This document shows positions 53,907 to 63,996 of a stretch of DNA of 64,000 nt, one piece after another. Position 1 is the first letter of the stretch, and each line of letters starts with the position of its first letter. Source of the DNA: Rhodospirillales bacterium (lineage in GTDB: Bacteria; Pseudomonadota; Alphaproteobacteria; TMED109); assembly GCA_009839325.1 (NCBI GenBank), contig VXPW01000100.1:20804-84803 (forward strand), written 5' to 3'. A model generated the notes under the pieces. The model worked only from the letters and a program-made list of their open reading frames with translations, was not told the DNA's origin and made no database searches. Made by a program: the position numbers and the translations under genes.

Positions 53907-55738
53907 CGGCAACCGGGGCCCGCGGTCGACTGGACGACTTCAAGCGGGCGACCGCCGGTGCGGTCCGGGCGCTTGCCGGCCAGGCCGATGTGGAAGTGAG
54001 GTTCGGCAACGTGTCCGCGGAGGCGCCCGCGGTCTCCATTCCGGTGCCGACCCGCGACGCCGTCGATGCCGCGTCGATACGCGGGATCGCCGACACGGCC
54101 GCGCTCAAGCTGCGGCACCATGACGCAGCCCTCCACCAGGAGCTCGGGTCCCCGAATCCGCTTGGCCAGGCACTGCTCGACGCCGCCGAGCAGGCGCGGT
54201 ACGAGGCGCTGGGCGCCAACGCCATGCGGGGCGTGGCCGACAATCTCGACGCGGCGCTGGCCGACGAGGCGCGTCGGTCCGCCGCCATCACGGCAGCGGA
54301 AGACGGGAACGATGGGCTTGCCAGTGCGCTGCGGCTCATGGTTCGGGAGCGGCTGACGGGCCGCCCGGTTCCTGTGGACGCCGCCGCCCTCGTGCAGCGG
54401 TGGGAAGGCACGTTCCGCTTTGTGAGCGGCAGGTCACTCGACACCCTGGCTGACGTGATCGATGACCAAGCGGCTTTCGCGAACCATCTTCGCGAGCTGT
54501 TGGATGATCTCGACCTCCACACGCTGACCCGTCAGGAAGACGAGCAGGGCGAAGACGAGGAGAGCGCGGCGGACGACGAGCAGTCCCAAGGCAACATGGA
54601 TGCCGAAGACGAGGACGACGGCGAGACGGACGGAATGCCCGGGACGGGCGCCCTGGACGACGAGCTGCCAGAGGAAGATGGCGGTGACAGCACGTCCGGG
54701 CTGGACGGCGAGGGCGAGGAGGAGGAGGAAAGCAGCGCACCGCCCGCCTGGCACAATCTCTCTGCCGACGGTTCCGAGCAGGTCCCGTACGCCATCTTCA
54801 CGCGGAAGCACGACGAAGTCATTCCGGCGGAAGAATTGTGTGCACCGGATGAGCTGGTCAGGTTGCGGGAAGCCCTGGACCGGCACCTCGTGCAGTTCGA
54901 AAGCCTCATCGCGCGACTTGCCCACCGGTTGCAGCGTCTGCTTCTGGCCCAGCAGGTGCGCTGGTGGGAATTCGACCTGGAGGAAGGCCTCCTCGACTGC
55001 GCCCGGCTGGCCCGCGCGGTGGTCGACCCCGCCACGCCGCTGTCGTTCAAGCGCGAGGCGGAGACACGTTTTCGCGACACCGTTGTGACGCTGCTGCTGG
55101 ACAATTCGGGCTCGATGCGCGGCCGGCCGATCACGGTCGCCGCGATCAGTGCGGACATTCTCGCGCGCACCCTCGAGCGATGCGGCGTCAAGGTGGAAAT
55201 TCTCGGGTTTACGACCCGAGCCTGGAAAGGCGGGCAGGCGAGGGCTGCTTGGCTGGAGGCGGGCCGGCCTGCGGGGCCGGGCCGGCTCAACGACCTTCGG
55301 CACATCGTCTACAAGGCAGCTGACACCCCCTGGCGCCGGGCGCGGCGGAACCTCGGTCTGATGCTTCGGGAAGGCCTGCTGAAGGAGAATATCGACGGCG
55401 AAGCATTGCTGTGGGCGCATCAGCGGTTACTTGCGCGCACCGAACAGCGGCGCATCCTCACAGTAATTTCGGACGGAGCCCCGGTGGACGACAGCACCCT
55501 GTCGGCCAACCATGGCCATTATCTCGATCGGCACCTCCGCGAAGTGATCGACACCATCCAGCGGACGTCACCGGTGGAACTGGTGGCAGTCGGAATTGGG
55601 CATGACGTGACCCGCTACTATCGGCGGGCAATCACGATATTTGACGTCGCGCAACTGGGCGGCGCGATCACCGGGCAGCTTGCCGAACTGTTTTCCGAAG
55701 AGATGCGTCCCGGTCGACCTGGGCCGCTGGCGATCTAG
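53903..55738 (+). CDS. cobT: Cobaltochelatase subunit CobT
   Basis: 611 residues. N-terminal helical domain ([14 protein letters not shown]), an acidic stretch of Asp/Glu from about 211 to 277, and a C-terminal von Willebrand A domain with the MIDAS loop [11 protein letters not shown] at 400 onward and [11 protein letters not shown]. Forms a two-tier hexamer with CobS. Ends 6 bases from the convergent rpmB stop. Confidence 0.95.
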   Translation: MTATGARGRLDDFKRATAGAVRALAGQADVEVRFGNVSAEAPAVSIPVPTRDAVDAASIRGIADTAALKLRHHDAALHQELGSPNPLGQALLDAAEQARYEALGANAMRGVADNLDAALADEARRSAAITAAEDGNDGLASALRLMVRERLTGRPVPVDAAALVQRWEGTFRFVSGRSLDTLADVIDDQAAFANHLRELLDDLDLHTLTRQEDEQGEDEESAADDEQSQGNMDAEDEDDGETDGMPGTGALDDELPEEDGGDSTSGLDGEGEEEEESSAPPAWHNLSADGSEQVPYAIFTRKHDEVIPAEELCAPDELVRLREALDRHLVQFESLIARLAHRLQRLLLAQQVRWWEFDLEEGLLDCARLARAVVDPATPLSFKREAETRFRDTVVTLLLDNSGSMRGRPITVAAISADILARTLERCGVKVEILGFTTRAWKGGQARAAWLEAGRPAGPGRLNDLRHIVYKAADTPWRRARRNLGLMLREGLLKENIDGEALLWAHQRLLARTEQRRILTVISDGAPVDDSTLSANHGHYLDRHLREVIDTIQRTSPVELVAVGIGHDVTRYYRRAITIFDVAQLGGAITGQLAELFSEEMRPGRPGPLAI

Positions 55739-55744
55739 GAACGT

Positions 55745-56032
55745 CTAGGCGCTCGCCTGGCGTTTCTCGAGGCGCGTCCGAAGTGCCCGGGCTCGCGACG
55801 AAAGACACTGCGGATCGGCATCCAGGAGGAACAGGTCGAGACCGCCCTTCCGGTCCACCGTCCGGAGCGTCGAAGCAGCCACGCGGAACCGGACGGTCTG
55901 GTTAAGCAGATCACTGTGCAGCGACACGCGTTGCAGATTCGGGAGAAATCGGCGACGTGTCTTGTTGTGGGCGTGGCTGACGTTATTGCCGGTAAGCACG
56001 CCCTTGCCGGTAAGTTCACAGCGTCGTGACAT
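55745..56032 (-). CDS. rpmB: 50S ribosomal protein L28
   Basis: 95 residues. [20 protein letters not shown] and [14 protein letters not shown] are unmistakable L28. In alphaproteobacteria this protein lies downstream of or close to cobST, as here. AGGA ribosome site about 9 bases before the ATG, and a TATACT -10 box some 60 bases upstream. Confidence 0.97.
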   Translation of the reverse strand: MSRRCELTGKGVLTGNNVSHAHNKTRRRFLPNLQRVSLHSDLLNQTVRFRVAASTLRTVDRKGGLDLFLLDADPQCLSSRARALRTRLEKRQASA

Positions 56033-56345
56033 GTGATGTCGTCCTGAGTTCGTTCCGGTGCGAGCGGATCCGGCGGTCAAAGGCGAGGGAGTATACACGG
56101 GTAACCGTCGATGATGCGCCGATGCGTCGGCGGACATGTCCGGGCTGCGGGCTGCCGCGTTCGGGAAGCCGGCGCCATTCCTGAAGGCGCCAGTCTCGCG
56201 CAAACCGAAGCCGTTTGTGCTGCAGCGCCGATCACGAGCTTGATACGCGTCGCTGAACGATGCAGGGTGAACGAGAACGGGTGCACGATGCCGATCCAAC
56301 GACGCCACCCGAGCGAGAGATGTCAGTCGAGGTAGCGGGAGTCCG
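56033..56345 (+). other. Divergent intergenic region, rpmB and aminotransferase
   Basis: 313 bases holding the promoters for rpmB (minus) and the aminotransferase (plus). Apart from the TATACT box noted separately, I see no gene or strong hairpin. Confidence 0.4.
56090..56095 (-). promoter_or_regulatory. -10 box of rpmB
   Basis: TATACT on the minus strand, a near-consensus sigma70 element, about 58 bases before the rpmB ATG. The -35 region (CGCATC at 17-base spacing) is weak. Confidence 0.4.
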
Positions 56346-57515
56346 ATGGTGCTCGGCAAATTGTCAGCCAGGTCACAAGTACCGCAGTTTCATGCCATGG
56401 GAGTGCTCGCCGAGGCGAATCGCCTGGCTGCCCTCGGTCAGGACGTTCTGCACCTTGAAGTGGGGGAGCCGGATGCCCGTGCCCCGGCAAAGGTGCGCGA
56501 CGCAGCCACGGCGGCAATCGAGGCCGGCCGCACCGGGTACACCGAGGCGCTCGGGCTACCGGAACTACGTCGCGCCATCGCGTCGCACTACCGTGACTTC
56601 TACGGCGTGGAAGTCGAGACGGGACGCGTCATTGTCACGACCGGCGCCTCGGGTGCATTCATTCTCGTGTTCCTCGCGCTCTTCAATCCTGGTGACCGGG
56701 TGGCCCTTGCCTCTCCGGGATACCCGGCCTACCGAAGCATTCTGACGGCACTGGGAATCGATGTGGTGTCGATTCCCGGGCTTCATGAAAGTGCCTACCA
56801 GCCTGTGGTCGATCTTCTTCGGCCCGTGGCCGACGACCTGCAAGGCGTCGTCTTGGCCAGCCCCGCCAATCCGACCGGATCGGTGATGCCTGAGACGGAA
56901 CTACGAAGGCTGGTCACATTCTGTCGGGAACGGAATATTCGACTCGTCGCAGACGAGATCTACCACGGCATTACGTACGAACGTGCATGCCCGACGGTGC
57001 TGGGTATTGATGACCAATCCGTCGTCGTGAACAGTTTCTCGAAGTATTTCGCAATGACGGGGTGGCGCCTTGGCTGGGTGGTAGGGCCTGCGGAACTCAT
57101 CGCTGCCGCCGAGCGACTCGCCATGAACTTTTTCCTGTGTGCGCCCACCGTGGCTCAAGTGGGAGCCTGTGAAGTGTTCAATTGCTACGCGGAACTCGAC
57201 TCGCACGTCGAGCGGTATCGCGCCAACCGGGACAGTCTGCTTGATGGACTGTCGCGATCCGGCTTCGACAGGGTCGCTGCCGCCGATGGCGCGTTCTACC
57301 TATACGTGGACGTTTCGGACTTTACGGATGACTCGTTCGAATTCGCGCGCCAACTGTTGCAAGACCAAGGGATCGCGGTCGCCCCCGGAGTCGATTTCGA
57401 CCGCGACCGGGGGCACCGGTTTGTCCGCCTGAGCTACTCAGGCGCCCCCGAAACCATCCAGTCGGCCATGGACAGGCTCAGCAGTTGGACCCCCCGACAA
57501 ACTGGGGGCCGATGA
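56346..57515 (+). CDS. Class I/II PLP-dependent aminotransferase
   Basis: 389 residues. PLP-binding Lys233 in [16 protein letters not shown]; the ASPANPTG motif (171-178), [12 protein letters not shown] with the pyridine-N Asp, and a C-terminal Arg in FVRLSYS for the substrate carboxylate. Related to aspartate/aromatic aminotransferases (AspC/AlaC type); substrate not determinable. Its stop directly abuts the rne stop on the other strand with no bases between. Confidence 0.92.
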   Translation: MVLGKLSARSQVPQFHAMGVLAEANRLAALGQDVLHLEVGEPDARAPAKVRDAATAAIEAGRTGYTEALGLPELRRAIASHYRDFYGVEVETGRVIVTTGASGAFILVFLALFNPGDRVALASPGYPAYRSILTALGIDVVSIPGLHESAYQPVVDLLRPVADDLQGVVLASPANPTGSVMPETELRRLVTFCRERNIRLVADEIYHGITYERACPTVLGIDDQSVVVNSFSKYFAMTGWRLGWVVGPAELIAAAERLAMNFFLCAPTVAQVGACEVFNCYAELDSHVERYRANRDSLLDGLSRSGFDRVAAADGAFYLYVDVSDFTDDSFEFARQLLQDQGIAVAPGVDFDRDRGHRFVRLSYSGAPETIQSAMDRLSSWTPRQTGGR

Positions 57516-60500
57516 TCAGGAGCGCCCCCGAAACGTCGTCCACCATCGCCCGGCTCGCGGTCCCGCCTCGGCCTCCGATCGCACTTCGGAACTGCCGTTC
57601 AGCTCGCCGTCAGCCAGCGCCGTCGGCTCCGATCGTGATGACGGCACCTGGCCGGCGAACGGGTCCTCGGGCCCGGCCGCCGCGTCGTTGGCCACTGGAT
57701 CAGGGTCAACACGGAGCTGGGCCGGCGCGCCGAAGGGATCCTCGGACGCCGGGGAGGGTTCCGACGGAACGTTCGCAACAATCGGCTCGTCGGCGCCTCC
57801 GAAAGGATGAGCGGGGGCCGTAGCGAAGGTGGACACCTGGGCTGAAGGAGCCCGTTCCGAGACGTCAGTAGCGGCCCCGAACGGGTCCGGGTCCGGCGAC
57901 GCCGCTCCGAAGTCGGCGGACTGTTCGAAGTCGGGCGAATTCACGGCGCTGACCGAGGCATCGCTCATGTCGGCGTCCAAGTCGTCGCGCCGTTCGGGAG
58001 CCTGGGTCTCTCGCCGTTTGACGCGCGAGCTCCGACGCCGGCTGCCCCCGCGCGATCCTCGTCGCGTGCGTCGGCCCGGGCGGTCGCTCGGACCGGAGAG
58101 CGGCGTTTCCGGCTGCTCCTCGAACGGAGATTCCGCCTCCCCGACTGCGTAGCCATCTGCGTCGGCGGCATCGGCAAAGACTTCCGGTGCCTCGGATCGA
58201 TCATCTGCGTCCGCCGGCCTACCGCCGTCCGGCATCGACTCACCAAAGTCCTCCGCAGCATCGTGGCCGTCCTCGACAGAGTCCTGTCCGGACGACGAGC
58301 GTCGCGGCCGCCTTTCCTCCGTCTTCTCACTGCTGAGCTCGTCGCGCCCGGCCGAACGCGCCCGGCGCTTACGCCCCCTCGGTTCATTCGCGGCCAGGTC
58401 GGAGCGGTCGTCTGCGGGATGCGGCCTCTCCCGCCTTCGGCCGGTGCGGGGGCCTTCTTCGAACAGATCTGCAGGCTCGCTGCGTGGCGCGGCCTGAGCG
58501 CGCCGCCGCCGAGGACGCGGTTCTTCAGGAAACTCGTCGTCGTACTCGCTGTCAGACGGAGCCCGCGAACGCCTTCCTCGCGCGCGGGGCGCGTCGGCCG
58601 CGTCGTGATCGCCGTCCTGCCGCATTTGCGTGCGGGACCTCCGCCGGCGGGAACGGGTGTCCCTGATCAGGTCGTCATCCTCATCGGCGTCACGTTCCGC
58701 GTATCGAGCTCCCCGCTCGGAACTGCGGCGTTCCTCGTCGACGTCGTAGTCGTCATCATCGACCGGCCGGGACCAACGTTCATGACGGGTGCGATCTTCG
58801 TCGGAAACGTCGTCGACCTGGTCACGTTCAACGGCCCGGCCGCGACGGCCTCGGGACCGACGTCTCCCTTCCGCGTCGTCGTACCCGTTGGGAGAACTCG
58901 CCCGGGCGCGTCGTGACCTGGGGCGGCGTTCCTCGTCGCTGTCCTCGTCGTATTCATCGCGAGACACGGGCATCGCGCGCCGGCGCTCGGAGTAACCCTC
59001 TTCGGTGTCGTCGTCGAAATCGGCGCGATCGATCGGTCGCCGGTGTCCATTGCGGGCACTGCGTTTATCGTCGTCGCTGCTGCGTCGGGCCGACGCTCTG
59101 CCGTTGCGGCTCCGAGGTCGCCGCTCTTCTTCCCCGTGCTGACCGCCGTCATCGGCATGAGCCGAACGGGCCCGTCTGGACCGTGCCGGGCGCTCCTCCG
59201 CGCCGTCCTCATCCCGGGCAGAAGCCCGGTTTCGCGCACCGCGGCGGCTCCGCTCCCCCTGCCTGGTGGTTCCGGAGTCCAACTCGTTCGCCTGCGTCGG
59301 ATTGAGCGACACGCTGGCACCGTCAGCGCGGACGACCTCAAGCAGGTAGTTGTCGGCCAGCGGTTCGGCTGTTGCCTGGATTTCGATCCGGACCTCAAAC
59401 TGCGTCTCGAGTTGGTGCACCGCCCGCCACATGGTTTCGGACAGGTACTGTGCGCAGGCGGGGGGAACCGATACGCGGAACCGGCAGCCTCGATGATTCG
59501 CGACCTCGCATTCCAGCGCACGAATCACCATCAGCGCGTGCGCCTCGGGCCGGTAGGTCCAGCCGTGGCCGTGGCAGTTGGCGCAGGGCTCGTGCTGGGT
59601 GTCGTGGATGCTGGCCCGGAGCCGCTGGCGCGACATTTCGATCAGGCCAAACTCCGACATGCGACCGACATGGGTGCGGGCGCGATCATGCTTCAGGACT
59701 TCCTTTAGGCGCTGCTCGACCTGGTCGTTGTTGCGCCGTCGCTCCATGCCGATGAAGTCGATGACGATAAGCCCGGCGAGATCCCGGAGCCGGAACTGCC
59801 GCGCCAGTTCGTCTACCGCCTCGAGATTGGTCTTGAGTGCCGTCTCTTCTATGTGCCGTTCGCGGATTGCGCGTCCCGAGTTGATGTCGACGGTAACCAG
59901 TGCCTCCGTCTGCGCGATGACCATCGAGCCCCCGGACGGCAGCCGCACCTCCGGCCGATGGACGCTGGCCAGCGGGCGTTCAATACCGTAGGAGTGGTAG
60001 AACGGGAGGTCGCCGCGGTACAGCTTGACATGACGTGCCTTCGACGGCGACAGAACCTTGGTGATGTCCTTGGCCCGTCGGTACGCTTCCTCGCCGGCGA
60101 CCATGACCTCGGACACGTCGGACTGATACATGTCGCGCACCGCCCGCTTGACCAGGTCGTTTTCGTGGTGGACCAGCGACGCACCGACGGAGTTGAGGGT
60201 CTTTTCCCGGATGTCGGACCAGAGCGAGACGACGTAATCGAAGTCACGGCGGATCTCGGCGCGGGTGCGGCCCTTGGCGACGGTGCGAAGTATCACCGAC
60301 ATGCCCTCCGCCACCTCCAGGTCCTTCACGACCTTTCGAAGGCGCTTGCGGTCGTCGGGGCTCCCGATCTTTCGGCTGACGCCGCCGCCGTGGGCGGTGT
60401 TTGGCATGAGCACCGTGTACCGGCCGGGCAGCGAGATGTAGCTGGAAAACACGGCACCCTTGCTGCCGCGCTGTTCCTTTGTGGCCTGGACCAGGATCAG

Positions 60501-61028
60501 CTGTCCGTTGCGAATGACCTCCTGAATCCGGTAGTTCCGGTACAGTTCCGCCCGCCGCTGCTTTTCCGACCGTCGCCGGCTCAAGCGGCGCCGAGGCCGC
60601 TCGCTGCGGTTGTCCCCTTCGGCAATTTGATCTTCATCGTCTTCACCGGAGTCCGCGGACAGTTCCTCTCCCGTGTCGGCGGCGTCGAGGTCCTCCGGGT
60701 CATCGTCATCCAACTCGTCGGCTTCAGCCTCCTGGCGCGCGAGTTCGCTGTCGCGCGCTACGATGGCCTCTCGGTCGGCGACGGGAATCTGGAAATAGTC
60801 GGGGTGGATTTCCGTGAAGCTCAGAAACCCGTGCTTCTCGTGTCCGTAGTCGACAAAAGCCGCTTGCAGCGACGCCTCAACGCGAACCACCTTGGCGAGG
60901 TAGATGTTGCCCCTGATCTGCGGGCGTGAGGCGAGTGCTACATCGTAATCCTCTAGTTGAGCCCCATCAGCAACGACGACACGCGTCTCTTCGGGACGTG
61001 CCGCGTCGATTAGCATTCGTTTTGGCAT
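57516..61028 (-). CDS. rne: Ribonuclease E
   Basis: 1170 residues. Endoribonuclease core in residues 1-520: an S1 domain with an acidic insertion (about 93-145) and a basic RRR stretch, 5' sensor, DNase I-like domain with catalytic Asp381 (TVDINSG) and Asp424 (VIDFIGM), and the zinc-link CANC (482-485). Beyond about 620 the protein is a long disordered region dense in Arg, Asp and Glu, the expected degradosome scaffold and RNA-binding part. The last 110 residues carry four DPFGA-like motifs. Start ATG 61028 (MPKRMLIDAA) with GGAG about 8 bases upstream. A perfect hairpin sits in the 5' leader. Confidence 0.96.
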   Translation of the reverse strand: MPKRMLIDAARPEETRVVVADGAQLEDYDVALASRPQIRGNIYLAKVVRVEASLQAAFVDYGHEKHGFLSFTEIHPDYFQIPVADREAIVARDSELARQEAEADELDDDDPEDLDAADTGEELSADSGEDDEDQIAEGDNRSERPRRRLSRRRSEKQRRAELYRNYRIQEVIRNGQLILVQATKEQRGSKGAVFSSYISLPGRYTVLMPNTAHGGGVSRKIGSPDDRKRLRKVVKDLEVAEGMSVILRTVAKGRTRAEIRRDFDYVVSLWSDIREKTLNSVGASLVHHENDLVKRAVRDMYQSDVSEVMVAGEEAYRRAKDITKVLSPSKARHVKLYRGDLPFYHSYGIERPLASVHRPEVRLPSGGSMVIAQTEALVTVDINSGRAIRERHIEETALKTNLEAVDELARQFRLRDLAGLIVIDFIGMERRRNNDQVEQRLKEVLKHDRARTHVGRMSEFGLIEMSRQRLRASIHDTQHEPCANCHGHGWTYRPEAHALMVIRALECEVANHRGCRFRVSVPPACAQYLSETMWRAVHQLETQFEVRIEIQATAEPLADNYLLEVVRADGASVSLNPTQANELDSGTTRQGERSRRGARNRASARDEDGAEERPARSRRARSAHADDGGQHGEEERRPRSRNGRASARRSSDDDKRSARNGHRRPIDRADFDDDTEEGYSERRRAMPVSRDEYDEDSDEERRPRSRRARASSPNGYDDAEGRRRSRGRRGRAVERDQVDDVSDEDRTRHERWSRPVDDDDYDVDEERRSSERGARYAERDADEDDDLIRDTRSRRRRSRTQMRQDGDHDAADAPRARGRRSRAPSDSEYDDEFPEEPRPRRRRAQAAPRSEPADLFEEGPRTGRRRERPHPADDRSDLAANEPRGRKRRARSAGRDELSSEKTEERRPRRSSSGQDSVEDGHDAAEDFGESMPDGGRPADADDRSEAPEVFADAADADGYAVGEAESPFEEQPETPLSGPSDRPGRRTRRGSRGGSRRRSSRVKRRETQAPERRDDLDADMSDASVSAVNSPDFEQSADFGAASPDPDPFGAATDVSERAPSAQVSTFATAPAHPFGGADEPIVANVPSEPSPASEDPFGAPAQLRVDPDPVANDAAAGPEDPFAGQVPSSRSEPTALADGELNGSSEVRSEAEAGPRAGRWWTTFRGRS

Positions 61029-61430
61029 GAAAACTCCAGGTCGGCGCATAGGCCCCTGCATTGCGAGCAGGGGCAGCAGCCGCGAAATGTCGTGAATCCG
61101 GGCCAGTCAAATCTGGCCGGTACTCGTTGAGCGATTTGCCAATGTCCGTGGTGCGCCCGCCGCTCAAGTTCGGTCCGGCGGGGCAGCGCGCCGTGTTTGC
61201 GATATGACTTGGCACGAGCTAGGACATTGAAGGCCGGCGACCGGCGTTGCGTGGGCCGCCCTTAGGTAAATTTTTTCGGAGCAGTGCCCGGCGCCACGTA
61301 GTCGCGCAATCTTGGCACTGTCTGCTATTCACTTGGAGTATCGCAGGTTTCGCGGTTTTTCGCAAGCTTGATATGGAGACGGGGCCCTCGCGTTGGAACA
61401 TACCATCCATGCAACAACACATGTTCTCAT
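61029..61430 (+). other. Divergent intergenic region, rne and amidase
   Basis: About 400 bases. It contains the rne leader with its hairpin (listed separately), an AT-rich AAATTTTTTC tract near 61267-61277, and three TCGC units at 61341, 61350 and 61360. No further gene was recognised. Confidence 0.4.
61052..61074 (-). promoter_or_regulatory. Hairpin in the rne 5' leader
   Basis: Perfect 8-base inverted repeat GCCCCTGC / GCAGGGGC with a 7-base loop, 24 bases upstream of the rne start codon. RNase E autoregulates through its leader in E. coli; this stem is a candidate for the same here. Confidence 0.45.
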
Positions 61431-62591
61431 ATGATCCTGCGTGATCATGTGCTGTCCGCCGGTCGGGCACGGTTGCGCGCGTGTGCGGCCACTGTCGGGT
61501 TCGGGATCCTTATCGGGCTAGCGCACGCGGGCGCTGCGGCGGACGCAACGGTGGACAACGTTCGGATCGGTGCGCCGGAGGGCGGGCGCACGGACGCTGA
61601 GGCCGTGACACGGGTTGTCGTCGACTTGTCGGCGCCCGCTCCATACGAAGCCTTCGTGCTCCAGGAGCCGGATCGCCTCGTGGTCGACGTGTCGGCCAGC
61701 CTCGGCGAACTGGGCCGGGTTGCGGCCGCTGGCGCCGTGCAGCGCATTCGAGTCGGCCGCCGCGAGACTCAGGTCACGCGCCTGGTATTCGATACAGCGG
61801 GCGCCTTTCACTTGCACCGGCACTTCAAGCTTCCGCCGGACGGTGGCCGGCCGGACCGGATTGTTCTTGATCTGAAAGGGGGGCTGGCGGAACCCCGCGC
61901 GCGCAACACGCCGTTCACGGTCATCATCGATGCGGGACACGGCGGCAAGGACCCGGGTGCGATACGGGGGTCCCTGCGAGAAAAGGACCTGACGCTAGCG
62001 GCCGCCAAGGGGTTGCGGGAGATCCTCCGGAAGCGGAAATACAAGGTCGTTCTCACCCGTGAAACCGACGTGTACATCCCGCTTCGCAAACGGGTCGAAA
62101 TCTCTGTCCAGGCGAAGGGCGACCTGTTCGTGTCGCTGCACGCAGATGCGGTCAAGCGACCGGGGACCCGCGGCCTCAGTGCGTACACGCTGTCCGACAA
62201 GGCGTCGGACCGACTGGCCGAAACGCTGGCCAGGGATGCGGATGCAGTCGATGCGGTACTGGACGTGGCCAACCTGCAAACGTACGACCGACAGGTCCAA
62301 AGTGCGATGATGGACCTCACCCGTACCGGGGCCCGCAATCTCTCGGCGCAGTTTGCCGAGTCGCTGGTCGCATCACTCGGAGAGCGCGGAATTCGGCTCC
62401 TCCGGCGGCCACACCGGCAGGCAAACTTTGCCGTGCTGCGCGGCTTTCATATTCCGTCGGTGCTGATCGAAATGGGCTTCGTCTCCAACGCGAACGATGC
62501 CAAGCTCCTTGCCAGCGCCAAGTACCGTCGCCAATTGATGACCGCCATCGCGGACTACGTGGATCACTACTTCAAGACACGCGGCTTCTGA
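61431..62591 (+). CDS. amiC: N-acetylmuramoyl-L-alanine amidase (AmiC-like)
   Basis: 386 residues. Signal segment (ACAATVGFGILIGLAHAGAAA), an AMIN domain (about 40-150) for septal targeting, and a zinc amidase_3 domain: IIDAGHGGKDPGA (zinc His), REKDLTLA (Glu), SLHADA (zinc His) and LIEMGFVSN (catalytic Glu). Splits peptidoglycan during cell separation. Start ATG 61431. Its orientation, back to back with rne, is usual in alphaproteobacteria. Confidence 0.93.
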   Translation: MILRDHVLSAGRARLRACAATVGFGILIGLAHAGAAADATVDNVRIGAPEGGRTDAEAVTRVVVDLSAPAPYEAFVLQEPDRLVVDVSASLGELGRVAAAGAVQRIRVGRRETQVTRLVFDTAGAFHLHRHFKLPPDGGRPDRIVLDLKGGLAEPRARNTPFTVIIDAGHGGKDPGAIRGSLREKDLTLAAAKGLREILRKRKYKVVLTRETDVYIPLRKRVEISVQAKGDLFVSLHADAVKRPGTRGLSAYTLSDKASDRLAETLARDADAVDAVLDVANLQTYDRQVQSAMMDLTRTGARNLSAQFAESLVASLGERGIRLLRRPHRQANFAVLRGFHIPSVLIEMGFVSNANDAKLLASAKYRRQLMTAIADYVDHYFKTRGF

Positions 62592-62700
62592 ATCACCGGA
62601 GGATTCCGGGTCCGGCCGCCCAAACGATTCGTCCGGCCGGAAGCGACGCTGTGCCGGCCCGGATTCACCAGCGCCGTTTCAGAGAGTTGTCCGGGCCTGG

Positions 62701-62936
62701 TCAGCCTGCTGCTGGTCCGGGAACGGGTCTTCCACGTACTAGCATCGGCGTGGCGTCGCTGGGAAGCCAAGGTTGGCAGCTGCGGCGAGTTGACGGACCA
62801 TGACGGACGAGCTGTCCGGAACGGCATCAAACTTGATGTGTTCTTCCCGGATCCTCGCCTGCGCCCGCGTGTCGCCTGGAAACGGTTGCGGCAACACGCG
62901 CGAGGTTGCACGAGAAAGCGTTCCTGGTGAAGCCGC
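62701..62936 (-). pseudogene. Possible frameshifted remnant of a DsbC/DsbG-like thiol protein
   Basis: On the minus strand one frame reads VLPQPFPGDTRAQARIREE, then HIKFDAVPDSSSVMVRQLAA and LGFPATP before a stop; shifting one base near 62745-62760 continues as ATPMLVRGRPVPGPAAG and stops at 62701. Together these resemble the C-terminal end of DsbC/DsbG-type thioredoxin folds (a cis-Pro TP turn, then NGRPVPG). No CxxC part is present. It lies between amiC and LysR, where I see nothing else. Resemblance by eye only. Confidence 0.25.
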
Positions 62937-62966
62937 AAAGTATCCGGGGCGGCAGATCCCAGCGGG

Positions 62967-63890
62967 CTAGCCTGGCGCCTCTTCCCAGTAGGGCGCTGGG
63001 CTGAAGCGCTCCACCAGGAAGTCAACGAACGCCCGAACCTTGCTGGAGAGATGCCGGTTGGCGGGGTAAAGCGCATAGATGGATGTGTCGAGGGCTGAGG
63101 GGGAAGCCCGGTAATGGCCGAGAATCTGAACCAGCCGCCCTGACTGAACCTCGTGCCCCACCAACCAGGACGGCAGGAGCACGATGCCGAGCCCGCCCAG
63201 CGCCGCCGCATGGAGCGCTTCAGTGTTGTTGGTGCGCAGACTGCCGGTGACACGCACTTCCTTAGGTCCGTCAGGTCCCTCCAGATTCCAGTCCACACTC
63301 CCCTGATGACGGGTGTAGACGAGACAGTTGTGGGCGATCAGATCGGAAGACCGATCTGGTGTTCCGGCACCAGCGAGATAATCGGGGCTGGCGCACAGGA
63401 TGCGGCGGTTGGCGGCCAGCCGACGCGCGATCAGGCTCGAGTCCTCAAGCTCGCCCACGCGAACAGCGACATCCGCGCCGACCTCGAGCAGGTCGACGAA
63501 ATTGTCGGTCAGGGTGAGCTCGATCCGTACCTCGGGAAAGCGGGCCAGGAACGCCGGCGTCGCGGGCACGATGTGGCGGGTTCCGAAGGCGATCGGTGCG
63601 TTGACATGGAGAACACCGCGCGGCGCCCGCTCGAGATCGGAAACCGCGGTCGTCGCTTCGTCGAGGTCCGCCAGAATGTGCGCAACGCGTTGATGATAGA
63701 GCCGCCCGGCCTCAGTGAGGCTGAGTTTCCGAGTCGTGCGAAGCAGCAGCTGGGCACCGACACTGTCCTCCAGCGCGGAGATCTGGCGTGACACCGAGGA
63801 GGGGGCGACACCGAGGTTTCGGCCCGCGGCGGAAAAGCCTCCGGCTTCGACGGTCGCGGTGAAACAGCGGAGGGCGTTCAGCGTCGGCAT
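62967..63890 (-). CDS. LysR-family transcriptional regulator
   Basis: 307 residues from ATG 63890. Winged helix-turn-helix at the start (LNALRCFTATVEAGGFSAAG, APSSVSRQISALEDSVG), then the linker helix and a periplasmic-binding-like effector domain (about 90-300). The pattern RTTRKLSLTEAG is typical of the subgroup that includes many quinone or aromatic-compound regulators. Faces a gene whose first codon is at 63997, probably its target. ATG 63926 is an upstream alternative start. Confidence 0.92.
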   Translation of the reverse strand: MPTLNALRCFTATVEAGGFSAAGRNLGVAPSSVSRQISALEDSVGAQLLLRTTRKLSLTEAGRLYHQRVAHILADLDEATTAVSDLERAPRGVLHVNAPIAFGTRHIVPATPAFLARFPEVRIELTLTDNFVDLLEVGADVAVRVGELEDSSLIARRLAANRRILCASPDYLAGAGTPDRSSDLIAHNCLVYTRHQGSVDWNLEGPDGPKEVRVTGSLRTNNTEALHAAALGGLGIVLLPSWLVGHEVQSGRLVQILGHYRASPSALDTSIYALYPANRHLSSKVRAFVDFLVERFSPAPYWEEAPG

Positions 63891-63907
63891 GATCTTTGCG
63901 ATTTTTG

Positions 63908-63918
63908 CAACAATGTTG
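63908..63918. promoter_or_regulatory. Short inverted repeat in the LysR divergent region
   Basis: CAACA, one base, TGTTG, close upstream of the LysR gene; a possible autoregulatory site. The LysR consensus T-N11-A is too loose to decide. Confidence 0.25.
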
Positions 63919-63996
63919 TGCCTCATGGATGGATTGTTATCAGCCAAAGCATGCCTAACTTGTTCCGCAACGCAACCCGAACCCGGAGTGAGATCC

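Noticed and set aside
57490..57508. CCCCC / GGGGG hairpin at the end of the aminotransferase gene as a terminator
   Set aside because: Inside the coding region, with no U-run; a five-pair GC stem is common by chance at this GC content.
61310..61330. TTGGCAC...TGC resembling a sigma54 promoter upstream of the amidase gene
   Set aside because: The GG to GC distance is two bases short of the strict sigma54 spacing.
62567..63298. 243-codon minus-strand frame overlapping LysR
   Set aside because: Mostly an out-of-frame reading of the LysR gene, with Arg/Ser/Pro-rich shadow composition.
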